In this document: one piece after another, positions 43,505 through 53,160 of the stretch | How the letters are laid out: each line of letters opens with the position of its first letter | Numbering within the stretch: the stretch's first letter is position 1 | DNA from: Gadus chalcogrammus | Taxonomy: Eukaryota; Chordata; Actinopteri; Gadiformes; Gadidae | DNA: 64,000 bases | Assembly (NCBI RefSeq): GCF_026213295.1 | Contig: NC_079427.1 | Location: 32,553,200-32,617,199 of the forward strand | Direction: 5' to 3' | Notes under the pieces: model-generated | The model's database searches: none | Told to the model about the DNA's origin: nothing | What the model saw: the letters and a program-made list of their open reading frames with translations, nothing else | Program-made: the position numbers and the translations under genes

Positions 43505-44298
43505 GTCAACTTAAATAGATATTGCTTTTTGACTCAACTCCATCTTCAGTCCATATCACTCGAAACCGTTAGGTGACATAACTTATCCTCGAGTCAATAC
43601 TACATTAATTCAATAGTTGATTAAACTTAAATAGCATTATAAATAACATAATTTTTTTTGTTGATGCAACTTCAAAGCTATTGAGTTGTACTTGCATTTA
43701 TAAACTGATTGAATATAAACCGCAATCAAGATAACTTAAATGTATAAGTTGATTTAACTGATATACTAGTGAGTTGTACTTACATTTATTAACTGATTGA
43801 AAATTAAGCCCAATCAAGATTACTTAAATATATGAGTTGATTTAAATGATATACTAGTTATTTGCACTTAACAATTGCATACCAAATTACATTTTAAAGT
43901 GGATTTGATTTCTTTATAACCTGTAAAAACATTGCTTGCTCACTACATATATCTGCATACATCACATTTCATACTTGCTCACACCAGAGATTTTCACTGA
44001 CCAACAGTTTTATTGTAAAAAATGTTTTGTAACAAAATGCAACAAAGAGGGAGAGATAGAATAGCCTTGTATATACCTTGGCTGAGCTTATGGGGAAATC
44101 AGGCGATGTCATACAGATCACATCCACGGAACTCACATTTATGAGCGAATATCCCACATAAACTGACACAGATTCAGGAACACACACGGTAACTAGCTCA
44201 ACTTCACCTCTGAATCAAGTGAAAATCGAACAAAGTTTCAACTTCACACTTGAAGTTGATACGTTGTCACCCACACTGAATACAAATAGTTTAGAAAT
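43505..44298. other. Unassigned AT-rich sequence with an 88-bp tandem duplication
   Basis: 43682-43769 and 43770-43858 are diverged direct copies (TGAGTTGTACTT(G/A)CATTTAT, AACTGATTGAA, GATATACTAGT). AAGTTGATTTAA/AAGTCAACTTAA motifs recur around them. No coding sequence. Confidence 0.6.
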
Positions 44299-45202
44299 CT
44301 CTCTCTCTTTCGCTCTCCTATCTCCATCTCCTGCTACCTCTATCCTTCTCTCTCTCTCCTGCTACCTCTATCCTTCTCTCTCTCTCCTGCTACCTCTCTC
44401 TCTCTCCTGCTACCTACCGACCAACCTACCTCTCCTGCTACCTACCGACCGACCGACCGACTCTCCTGCTACCTACCGAACGACCGACCTCTCCTGCTAC
44501 CTACCGACCGACCGACCGACCGACCGACCTCTCCTGCTACCTACCGACCGACCACTCCTGCTACCGACGACCTCTCCTGCGACCGACCGACCTCTCTAGC
44601 GACCGACCGACCTCTCTAGCGACCGACCGACCTCTCTAGCGACCGACCGACCTCTCTAGCGACCGACCGACCTCTCTCTAGCTACCTACCTCTCCCTCTC
44701 TCTAGCTACCTACCTCTCCTTAGCTACCTACCTCTCCCTCTCTCGCTCTCTCTAGCTACCTACCTACCTCTCTCTAGCTACCTACCTACCTCTCTCTAGC
44801 TACCTGCCTACCTCTCTCTAGCTACCTACCTACCTCTCTAGCTACCCACCTACCTCTCTAGCTACATACCTACTTACCTACCTCTTCTACTACCTACCTA
44901 CATCTCTCTCTAGCTACCTACCTACGTCTCTCTCCAGCAACCTAAATACCTCTCTCTCTCTCTCTCTCCAGCAACCTAAATACCTACCACTCTCTCTCTC
45001 TCTCCAGCAACCTAAATACCTACCTCTCTCTCTCAAGCAACCTAAATACCTACCCCTCTCTCTCTCTCCAGCTACATAAATACCGACCTCTCTCTCTCTC
45101 TCTCTCTCCAGCTACCTACCTACCTCCCTCTCTCTCGCTAACTACCTATCTCTCTCTCTCGGGCAACCTACCTACCTACCTCTCTCTCTCCAGCAACCTA
45201 CC

Positions 45203-45266
<64 letters not shown>
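44299..45266 (+). repeat. Polypyrimidine array with a terminal (TC)n tract
   Basis: CT runs are interspersed with CTACCTAC, CCGACCGA and AGCAACC units. Five exact 20-bp units (GACCGACCGACCTCTCTAGC) lie at 44581-44680. A pure (TC)29-like tract runs from about 45207 to 45266. The C/T-only plus strand persists for almost 1 kb. Confidence 0.93.
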
Positions 45267-45267
<1 letters not shown>

Positions 45268-45447
45268 GTGCATGCTGTGGAGAGCGTGGTGAGTTTGACT
45301 GAGAGTTTGTGATTTACTCAAACTTTTTTTTCTTTTTCCTACTGTGTACTGTATGATTGTTTCGTAGTGTTTATATGGTTGTTGTTGTTGGTGTAGTTAG
45401 GTTGTTGGTGTAGTTAGGTGGAAGGGGGGCCGTGTTTCACTGCGGGG

Positions 45448-45552
45448 ATGGCGTCGTCGGAGACGTCTATCCGACATGTAGTGCGGGTTAAGCCCCATCC
45501 GTCTGTCCCGGTAGAGGCGGTTCTCCTGGCTGTGGGAGACAAGTACCCCTGA
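45448..45552 (+). pseudogene. LINE ORF1 N-terminal fragment
   Basis: 34 codons, MASSETSIRHVVRVKPHPSV then PVEAVLLAVGDKYP, before a stop. The RVxPHPxVxVExVLLAVGxxxG pattern is, as I recall it, the start of ORF1 in fish Tx1-clade LINEs. The following minisatellite and foreign DNA replace the rest. Confidence 0.6.
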
Positions 45553-45571
45553 CTGCAGCCCGCAGACGGAG

Positions 45572-45698
45572 CCCACATGGAGGGGGCGTGCACTCAGTCC
45601 ACATGGAGGGGGCCGGCACTCCGCCCACATGGAGGGGGCGGGCACTCAGTCCACATGGAGGGGGCGGGCACTCAGTCCACATCGGGCGGGCACTCCAA
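45572..45698 (+). repeat. 26-bp minisatellite, about five copies
   Basis: CACATGGAGGGGGCGGGC units start at 45574, 45600, 45626, 45652 and 45678, exactly 26 bp apart. The last is truncated (CACATCGGGCGGGC). Confidence 0.92.
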
Positions 45699-46791
45699 CC
45701 ATATTGACGATTGAGCAGATTTCCGCTGCTCTTGTTAATGCAAGAGTAAACGGTAATACTATGTTAAGCTAGCGGGAGCCCATGCTGTTAATTAAACTAC
45801 ACAAACAGATGGTACGGGTCGGGAGTATTGTGACGGTATCTTTCTTGCTGCGTACCATGGAACTATTATAAAGTTAAGCATAGCCTAAACGACTTGCAAA
45901 TACATTTTCTCTTGTTTATTTTTTTTTCGCTTAACTGTTCCACTCATGGACCTATTAAGGTTCCACTTAAGAGTTCACGTTACTACCGTTTGCCGTTGCT
46001 CAATGTTTAAATCACAGTGCCTTGTTCGTGACCTGTCTCAAATTCACTAAGTGAAATAGTGCCGCCTAGTGATCTTTTTTTTTTTTTTTACTCAGTATTA
46101 ATAGCCCTACTATTGCCGTTTTCGCTTGCATTTTTGTATTTCTCTACTGATTGCTTTGACAATGCAACATTAAAAGTTACTAACAGCGACTTCACACAGA
46201 AGCTCTGGCTTAGGGCCGCCCTTTGGCCCCTGGGCATGTGCCCGGTGTGCCCGTGCGGTAATCCACCCTTGCCTGTAAACAATGCAACGTGTCCGAACTC
46301 CTGTACCCGTCTGTCTGTGAGAGTTACAGGCCCAGTAAGAGCCAAAATAAGATTTGGGGAACTATGAAGACTGGGACCCAAAGGTATGACCTTAACAGAT
46401 GTAATGTGAGGAATAACGAAGTGACCACATCTAAGGGCAAAAAATGTACCTCAATAGACATAATGAAAAGCTACATGTGTGAAGCACATTAAGTTACACC
46501 AATCACAGGAGCACTAACAACAGTCTTTTTATTCAACAAAACAATTAAAAAATAACAACTACAAAAAATAGATTGTAAACTATTAACATAAAAGATAAAT
46601 CAATAAAGAGTAGAACAAACAAAGTCTCAACCGGGGGGGGGGGGGCAACACACTGACGCCTTCCTCAGTGAGGTGGACGCCACTCTTGCTTCACGCTCTG
46701 TCGCCCGACATCGCTGCACCGCCGCCATAGCTGCCAAGCGCCGCCATTATGCTGCATCATCAGACTACATTGGAGTCGTGTGGCGCAGGCG
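45699..46791. other. Unassigned sequence between the minisatellite and the zinc-finger gene
   Basis: Contains a T14 run (about 46075), a G13 run (46634-46646) and a G-rich purine stretch (46798-46820). A 102-codon plus frame (46059-46367) has no recognisable domain. Confidence 0.4.
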
Positions 46792-47816
46792 TCACAGGGA
46801 GGGGGACGGGGAGGGGGAGAGGTTTCTTGACTCAAAAGAGGCAAACACCTTCAGGTTTCTCCTGTCCATTATCTCCACACAGAACAGTTCATAGTCAGTA
46901 TGTAATCTGAATGAGAATTGGAATGGTTTCCACGTTTCTTCCTCATCCCCGCCGTCATGGGATTTGCGCTGTGTTGATGCTGCCATCTGCTCCCAACCTT
47001 CCATCCCAATGACCTCTGGGAGAGAAACGCTGTCCTTGAAGGACTGTAACTGGCACCATGCTGCTGCCTGAATTGTGTCCTTCAGGACAACATAATCTTC
47101 CTTGAAGAAGAAAGAAAAATTATTTGTGTCTGTACTTGACACCCTACTCTCCCAAAACCACAAAATGGTATGCAAACAAAGGCTACTACTACTGATGAGT
47201 TTTCAGTGATAAAAAACACTATTCAACAAGTCATCAGACTATTTCATCTGGCTATACATATAACCTCCAACATTACACACATATTACATACCAGGTTCCC
47301 AGGTTCCAGTTCCTGGTCTTCAGTTTTGTCTGGAAATAAAACAGATTGTTGTCTGTAATGTTGAGTAGGCCAATACAATGGAATAATAAAAGTAGGCCCT
47401 AGTATGCAATGCAATCAGCCATGGAGTAGGCTATAATTTGTATATTGATGGAGATATGTGTACAACTTAATTTGGAAGTAGAAGCCTAATAGAATCAATC
47501 ATATCTCACAAATACTCTGAATATGTGTAGGCCTACATGGATTCACCTGGATTAACAGTCTATACATGACCTGATCCTTCAGAGCTGGATGCTGTTGGAG
47601 CAACTCTAGCCCTTTTTGTGCAGAGATCTTTAACCTGAAATGTATTAGTGGTGGGAGGGTGGTAAGACTATAGTCTTTCACAATTGCTCTAAGACAACAT
47701 CACATGTTACAGTATATGACACGTACCTGTAGCTTTTTTTCCTCCCGTCTTCTCTTCCTGCTTCCTGAAAGCTCCTCTGCAGACCTTGGTGAGTAAACGG
47801 CATCCATTACATACAT

Positions 47817-48318
47817 TGTGGCAACCCCGATCCAACGGAGGAGTTCGAGCCCCGCCAGCGCCCTCTCCGCGGGCAGGTAGTCAGGGGGAGATATGTGCCG
47901 CTCGGCGCAGCGATGCGGGAGCGAGCATCGAGCGCACCCGCGCAATCACGGAGATGCGGAGCACCCGGCTGAGCAAGACGGCGGAGGGGACTTAACGACC
48001 GCGTGGACACCAGTCAGGGGAACGCGACCGAGTGGGAAAGACGCAGTAAGCGGAGATTACCCGAACCCCCGCTAACGCCATTACGCTTCCCCCCAGGACT
48101 AAGCTGCCGAAGACGCCGGGGATCGAGACCCCGCCCCCCGCAGCAGGACCAGACCCGGCGCAGTGTCCTTTTTTCCCAGACCAGGAAGAACCTGAGTTGA
48201 CTCCTTTGTTCCCTTTTTTCTGCATGAGTGGTTAAACGAAATAAAAGGCCGTTAACCCACACCTTGTTTGGTCCGTCTCCTCTGGAAACCTTAGCCGCCG
48301 ACGATCGGGGTTGCCACA
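47817..48318. mobile_element. Solo LTR
   Basis: A 502-bp segment starting TGTGGCAACCCCGATC and ending GATCGGGGTTGCCACA, with ACAT on both sides (47813-47816, 48319-48322). AATAAAAGG near 48240 gives plus orientation for polyadenylation. No internal region is present, so LTR-LTR recombination is the simplest origin. It sits in an intron of the zinc-finger gene model. Confidence 0.8.
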
Positions 48319-48475
48319 ACATACAAATATATAATAACAATAATAATATAAATAATAATAATAATAAAAAATTAAGAAAATGTACCTCTGTATTTAACCG
48401 AGGCATGGCATTTAATGTGATGGTCGATATCACATTTTGACCCTTTGTATCTGCAGAGGGGGCAGTGATGTAGAC

Positions 48476-48777
48476 CAGCGATCCCCAACCCCCGGTCCGC
48501 GGACCGGTACCGGTCCGTGGGTCATTTGGTACCGGTCCGCAGAGAAAGATTATTTATTTATTTAAAAAAAAAAAAAAAAGTTTTTGTTTTTCACTTTGCA
48601 ATACTGTCACTCTTTTACATGCCATAAGTCTATATGCAGTTGTTAGATTGCATATAACATGTTTGCATTTTTGGCAACCTCTGCGCAACATAACCGAACC
48701 CCCCCCCCCCCCTCCCGGTCCGTGAAACTTTTCGGAGAATCATACCGATCCTTGATGCTGAAAAGGTTGGACCCCTG
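48476..48777. mobile_element. Short hAT (Charlie-like) with perfect 8-bp TSD
   Basis: Begins CAGCGATCCCCAACCCCCGG and ends AGGTTGGACCCCTG, flanked by ATGTAGAC (48468-48475, 48778-48785). The 302-bp body has A-rich and C-rich runs and no gene. It interrupts a zinc-finger exon just before the first cysteine. Confidence 0.93.
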
Positions 48778-48843
48778 ATGTAGACCGCTGCTGTCCAGCT
48801 GTATTTCAGGGCTCTCGCCATTCACAATTACACTGACGTGTCT

Positions 48844-49689
48844 CTAAAGTCAAAGAAAACCAGTATAAACATAAAAGCAGTTTTCTACAAAAAAACATTG
48901 CAGTGTTTCGGTTTTCTATTTTTCGGCTGCTTTGTATAAGATGGCTTGTGCATATACAAAATGTAATTAGACTAAAATAATATTGATATTCGATTTCTGT
49001 GGACTCTTATGAACATTTCAAGACCCAACATGAAGTATCAACTCATTGCTAAGGATATCCACAACTACGATAAAGTTAGAATGGACCAAGGGAGGAGGAG
49101 GGTGAGGGGGGCTATTTTGACCTAAGACACTAGGATATATTTGATCTATATTCACTAAACATATTTATTCCACCGAATGGTTGACATTGGTTGACATTCC
49201 TGAGATTCTAAGCTTTCAAACGGTGTATGACATGTCTATATCACTCAACCTTATGATGCTGAAAATTTACCTAGCATGTTGGGGGGAACATGCTAGGTGT
49301 AACTAAAACTTAAAAGACGATTAAGTAGTTAACAAGACATAATACATAATTGCATGAATATTACTAAATATATTAAGCATTTGACAGTCTCACTTACTTG
49401 CATGTTTTAGGCATCACTCGCTCGGGCGGGCACACTCTAATTTCAGGTAATTTCAGGTACATTTCAGCAAATTTCAGGTCAGAAACGGATCAGAAATGCT
49501 GTTTGACCAGTCATCAATGTGAACTGAGTGGCCACCCCCTCGATGTGGACGGGCGTGGCGTCAGATCCGAGATCCGAGTCGGTTCGCAGAGAATACTCGA
49601 ACGCAGCATGAGTATCCGCCCAACATGCTAAGGCAGGAGTGGGACACAGCGGACAGGTAGACAGTCAGGCCGAGGGAACAGCGAGGTGA
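48844..49689. other. Unassigned sequence before the LINE ORF1 remainder
   Basis: Holds a 12-bp perfect hairpin (ACCTAGCATGTT/AACATGCTAGGT, 49269-49298) and short AATTTCAGGT repeats at 49440-49480. No supported gene. Confidence 0.45.
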
Positions 49690-50054
49690 GTGAGGCAGAG
49701 AAGAAGGGCAAGTAGCAGAGGAGGAACCGGCAGCAGGAGTAGAGGACGTTGGCGGAGGAAGCAGCGGGAAAGAGCCGGCAGCAGTATGACACTGTATGAC
49801 ACTGACTCTGACTGTGTCTCTGTTGCAGACTCACAGTCATATAGTGGAGATCTGTACACGCTGGAGGAAATAAATGTTTTCCTGGATGAAACCTTTGGGA
49901 AATCTGTCAAAGTATCTGAGTTTTTTCCAGATGCAGAAAAAATCATTAAGAGTGTGGTAACCTTGCAGAAAGTCTTGCTGATATGTTGGATGAAAAGAAA
50001 CGTTTCCGGTTAAAAAAAACACATGACATGTCTAAGGAAGACGATCAAGACTAG
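49690..50054 (+). pseudogene. LINE ORF1 C-terminal part
   Basis: Reads DSDCVSVADSQSYSGDLYTL, EEINVFLDETFGKSVKVSEF and FPDAEKIIKSV. After a frameshift near 49965 it continues ESLADMLDEKKRFRLKK to a stop at 50052. The 'LYTxEEINxFLDETFGKxVxVxxFFPD' ending is, as I recall, typical of Tx1-like ORF1 proteins of fish. The arginine/glutamate-rich part before it (49690-49790) is low complexity. Confidence 0.7.
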
Positions 50055-50202
50055 AGGGAAAGGTTTAAAAAGGTTAAGAATAAATAAGTAAGGTCATGAT
50101 GAATGTGTTGCGCTGGGTGATCTTCCTCTTGTTTCCTCTACCTGTGTATATCATCTCTCTCTCTCAGTCCTCTATGTATAAGGTAAGAGGTAAGGCTCTT
50201 TA

Positions 50203-50710
50203 AATATTAATGGTGGGCGGGATCAACAGAAGAGGGCAGTTATTTCAGAAATGGTCCAAAAGAAAAGTTTTCCTGCAGGAAACGCACAGCGACAAAGATA
50301 ATGAGATAGACTGGGGGTTTGTGGTGGAAGGGCCAGTATGTTCTGTCTCATGGTACTAATTTCTCTGCTGGTGTAGCCATTCTCTTTTCTTCAGGGCTTG
50401 ATGTTAATGTCATCTCCACCACAGAGATAGTAACAGGCAGGGCTTTGGTGGTCAGAGAAGAAATACAGGACATATCTTTTTGTTTCATTAACATCTATGC
50501 TCCGAATCAGGGATCAGACAGATCGGATATCTTTAGGAAAATAAAGGATTTTTTAAAGCAGTGTGATCAGAGCCATTGTGTAGTGATGGGTGGAGATTGG
50601 AATTGCACTACCGATTTTACACTGGATAGAACAGGAGAGGAACCCCATTTACAGTCATCCACTATTTTATCACAGGTAATTTCAGAATCAGGTGTAGTAG
50701 ATGTATGGAG
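50203..50710 (+). pseudogene. LINE ORF2 N-terminus: apurinic-type endonuclease
   Basis: Starts LNINGGRDQQKRAVISEM, shifts frame near 50270 into VFLQETHSDKDNEIDWG and shifts again to the 194-codon frame at 50319. Motifs of the APE-like nickase are SLNINGxR, FLQETH, INIYAPNQGSDR and VMGGDWNCTTDFTLDRTG. The frame is cut at VVDVW by the hAT insertion, and the next LINE codons resume at 53169. The endonuclease decides the target site, here apparently (TC)n. Confidence 0.88.
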
Positions 50711-53160
50711 GCAAGGGCGTCAGTTTGTTTTTAGAAGTGGTGGGGACAATAACCATAAGCTTGAGTGTGGTCTGAAAAGTGCTGGGTACCCTTATGTAAG
50801 CTATTCATCCATTCAACGCTGCATTACAATATGCTCTACAGTGCATTGTCAGGTGTTGAAATTATTCGAATACTGGTTCGGAAAATTAGTATTTGAAGCT
50901 TAAATCAGTATTCAGAGCTTTTTTCCACGTAGGTGACTTTACCAGAGCGAGGGAGGCAAACTATAAGCGTCAGCGACACCAAGCAGAGAAGCGAGAGAGG
51001 TGGAGGAAGAATAGATATCTTGTTTCCCTTTACTTTATAACACAACATTAGCGGGATCTCTGGAGGAAAAGTAATACTTAAAACCTTAGCTTAGTTGTTT
51101 GTTTACGTTCGCTGTACAGCGCCGCGCCAAGCTGTGACTGGCTTGCTGCAGAGCGTGAGCGTCTTGGGAATACCCGGTCAATATAATGGATATAATATGG
51201 ACACATAAGACAATCAATATTCGGTATTTGTTATGGATTTATTGTACAAATTCCCTGAAAAGATGCACGTTCCAGGATGAATTGAAAAGCTCCCGTAAGG
51301 GCTGAGATGACAGAGAACAGCTGATTTGGAACGGAGCAACAGCTGTTCGCTTTCACGGGGAAAAACTAAGGAACTTCAACCTACTTAGGCCTACTAATTA
51401 ACGTTCAAAAGCTATTAAATCTTCAAAAAAATATGCAGATACTGTCAAAATCGGTTCCAGGGAGTAAGGATTATTAATGTTGTTTTTGATGGTGTTTTTT
51501 TCTGGAACGAGTATTCGAATATTCGCTCGGAAAAACCAACGAGTATTCGAAGCCTGAAAAATGGCATTCGGGCCAGCCCTATGAAGATCCTATTCGAACA
51601 ATAAAAGTTGAAAACCACAGTTTGTGTTTTGGCTTGTTTTGCAAAACAGCGTTGGAAACACCAGGGTATTGGCTCGGGATATGTAGGCCTAATACTAATA
51701 CACACAGGACAAAGAACCGTGTTGGCAATTTAACACTTATCTTGACATCAACAGAGTTTACCAGACAAACAATGCCAGACTGTAAAGGGGGTACGAAATG
51801 AAACGAGGTACTGAGCATCAGCCTTTTGAAGACGAGCAAGGGCTGCTGGTAGCATATGTTATGCTGCATTAAAAAAAGAAGAAATACAAGCACCCAGAGG
51901 AGAATTGCATCTGCCAAATCCTGACCACCAGTAAACACTTGCGAAGGACCAATGTAGACTTCACTCGTTACAACATCATAAGAAAATTGTCCGCAAATAA
52001 AATCCCCTTCAGTTTAGGATAATCACACAGGTTATGCGAGAACATACTTATGTCAGGATAGGCCTACCAGGCTCCAAGTCGTCACATATCTCAATCAGAC
52101 AAAACCAACTATAACCACATTGGCATAGCAATCGCACCGTGTGTAGCTGCTACTAGCTGCAATCTATATATACAATGCATACTAACTGGAGCTACCAACC
52201 AGAATCAGATCACAATCGCTTGGGACCGTTGGTAACCTTTGGCCAGGTCATCACGATTCACGAGCAACAGAACCATGCAGCAAAGTTTACGTAAACCAAT
52301 TTCTTACCTTATGTGGCCCTCCACATGCAGGCTAGATGACGTATCCATATCGATATTATCCAGTGTCACAAACATGCTTTTTATAGGAAGCAAAAGGACC
52401 GGCTATTTTCTGAATAAAAATGACAATTTTGGCTGTCTGTCTTGAAACTTCTCCAGTGCGTTCACACCAAACGCAACGGGACGACAAGATCCCATACAAA
52501 GTGAACGTATAGACGCGTATCGGGCGAATATTTTTGATTTGTCGCGCCACACTTTCGCCGTGCACAAGCAAGCGCGTTCACGAGGATTTGTGGCGCTAAA
52601 AATTTCAACTTTGACACGAATTTCGCGTGATGACAGCCAATCAGCGTTCAACAGCGTGGCCACTGAGTGACATGTGTAACGTAACAGCCAATCAGCGTTC
52701 AACCGTCAAACTCAGCGCAGTGCAGTCCGGGGTGTACTGCAGCATGGAGGAGAAAGTGATTGTTGCCGTTTGCGACTCTCGGAGCTCTATATATAATAGT
52801 ATAATATAATATAATTGTATATATAATAACACGACCAAAAGCTCTGTGTGCCATCCGGATGGCCGTAGCGCAGGGATCTCATAGGGATTGGGCTTCTCGG
52901 GAGTCGGGGTTTGTTTACCGGCGTTGCCATGGTTTCCGGTCTTGTGTGTTCCAACGGTTTATTAGGTAGGCCTATCTAATAAATGATGTCTTCGAGCGCG
53001 CCTATCGCATGATTTTAGACTCGACGATTTCGGTTGAGTATGTGGGGATTTTAATTTTTTTTTTTTTTTACACATTTTTAAAACTGGTGGGGACAAAATT
53101 CGTATTTCAAATAGTGGGGGGGACATGTCCCCCCCCGTCCCCCCCGTAATCGACGCCTAT
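50711..53160. mobile_element. Composite hAT-like insertion in LINE ORF2
   Basis: An 11-bp repeat, ATGTATGGAGG, borders both sides (50701-50711; 53159-53169). An 8-bp hAT TSD such as GTATGGAG would lie inside it. Ends GCAAGGGCGTCAG and, inverted, ATAGGCGTCGATTACGG are similar, with G-rich subterminal sequence. Inside are other fragments: GTATTCGAAT-type hAT sequence (50860-51580) and a Harbinger piece (52452-52800). 51590-52450 is unassigned. Removal restores the LINE frame. Confidence 0.7.
52452..52800 (+). pseudogene. Harbinger fragment with start of a MADF-type gene
   Basis: GTGCGTTCACACCAAACGC is a common fish Harbinger terminus. A frame at 52744 begins MEEKVIVAVCDSRSSIYNS, close to the start of the MADF/Myb-like DNA-binding partner of Harbinger transposases, then breaks off in an AT repeat. 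Confidence 0.5.

Larger units (their letters stand above)
46792..48843 (-). pseudogene. Spliced C2H2 zinc-finger gene fragment, broken by a hAT
   Basis: A phase-consistent minus-strand model: exon 48843-48386 (minus the hAT at 48476-48777 and one TSD copy), exon 47784-47727, exon 47634-47547 and exon 47100-46792. The first has a strong acceptor (TTTTCTTTGACTTTAG) and encodes NGESPEIQLDSSGLH plus a zinc finger, HCPLCRYKGSKCDIDHHIKC, H. The third encodes LKISAQKGLELLQQHPALKD, QVMYRLLIQ. The last encodes EDYVVLKDTIQAAAWCQLQS to a stop after SPSPSPSL. Donors are GTAC, GTAC and GTGA. The second exon's acceptor (CACCAAG) is weak. I do not recognise the family. It may be host-derived or a transposon-carried gene. 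Confidence 0.45.

Noticed and set aside
44219..44599. 126-codon frame with LLLPTDRP repeats
   Set aside because: Translation of the simple-repeat array.
45484..45682. Minus-strand frames with repeated PAPSMWxEC units
   Set aside because: Translation of the 26-bp minisatellite in shifting frames.
47292..47329. 38-bp candidate exon with good splice sites
   Set aside because: Including it shifts the phase and gives an immediate stop in the next exon, while skipping it keeps the frame open.
47700..48233. Several overlapping basic open frames of 60-81 codons
   Set aside because: They lie in a GC-rich solo LTR and are open by composition. Only the short segment 47727-47784 is kept, as a possible exon.
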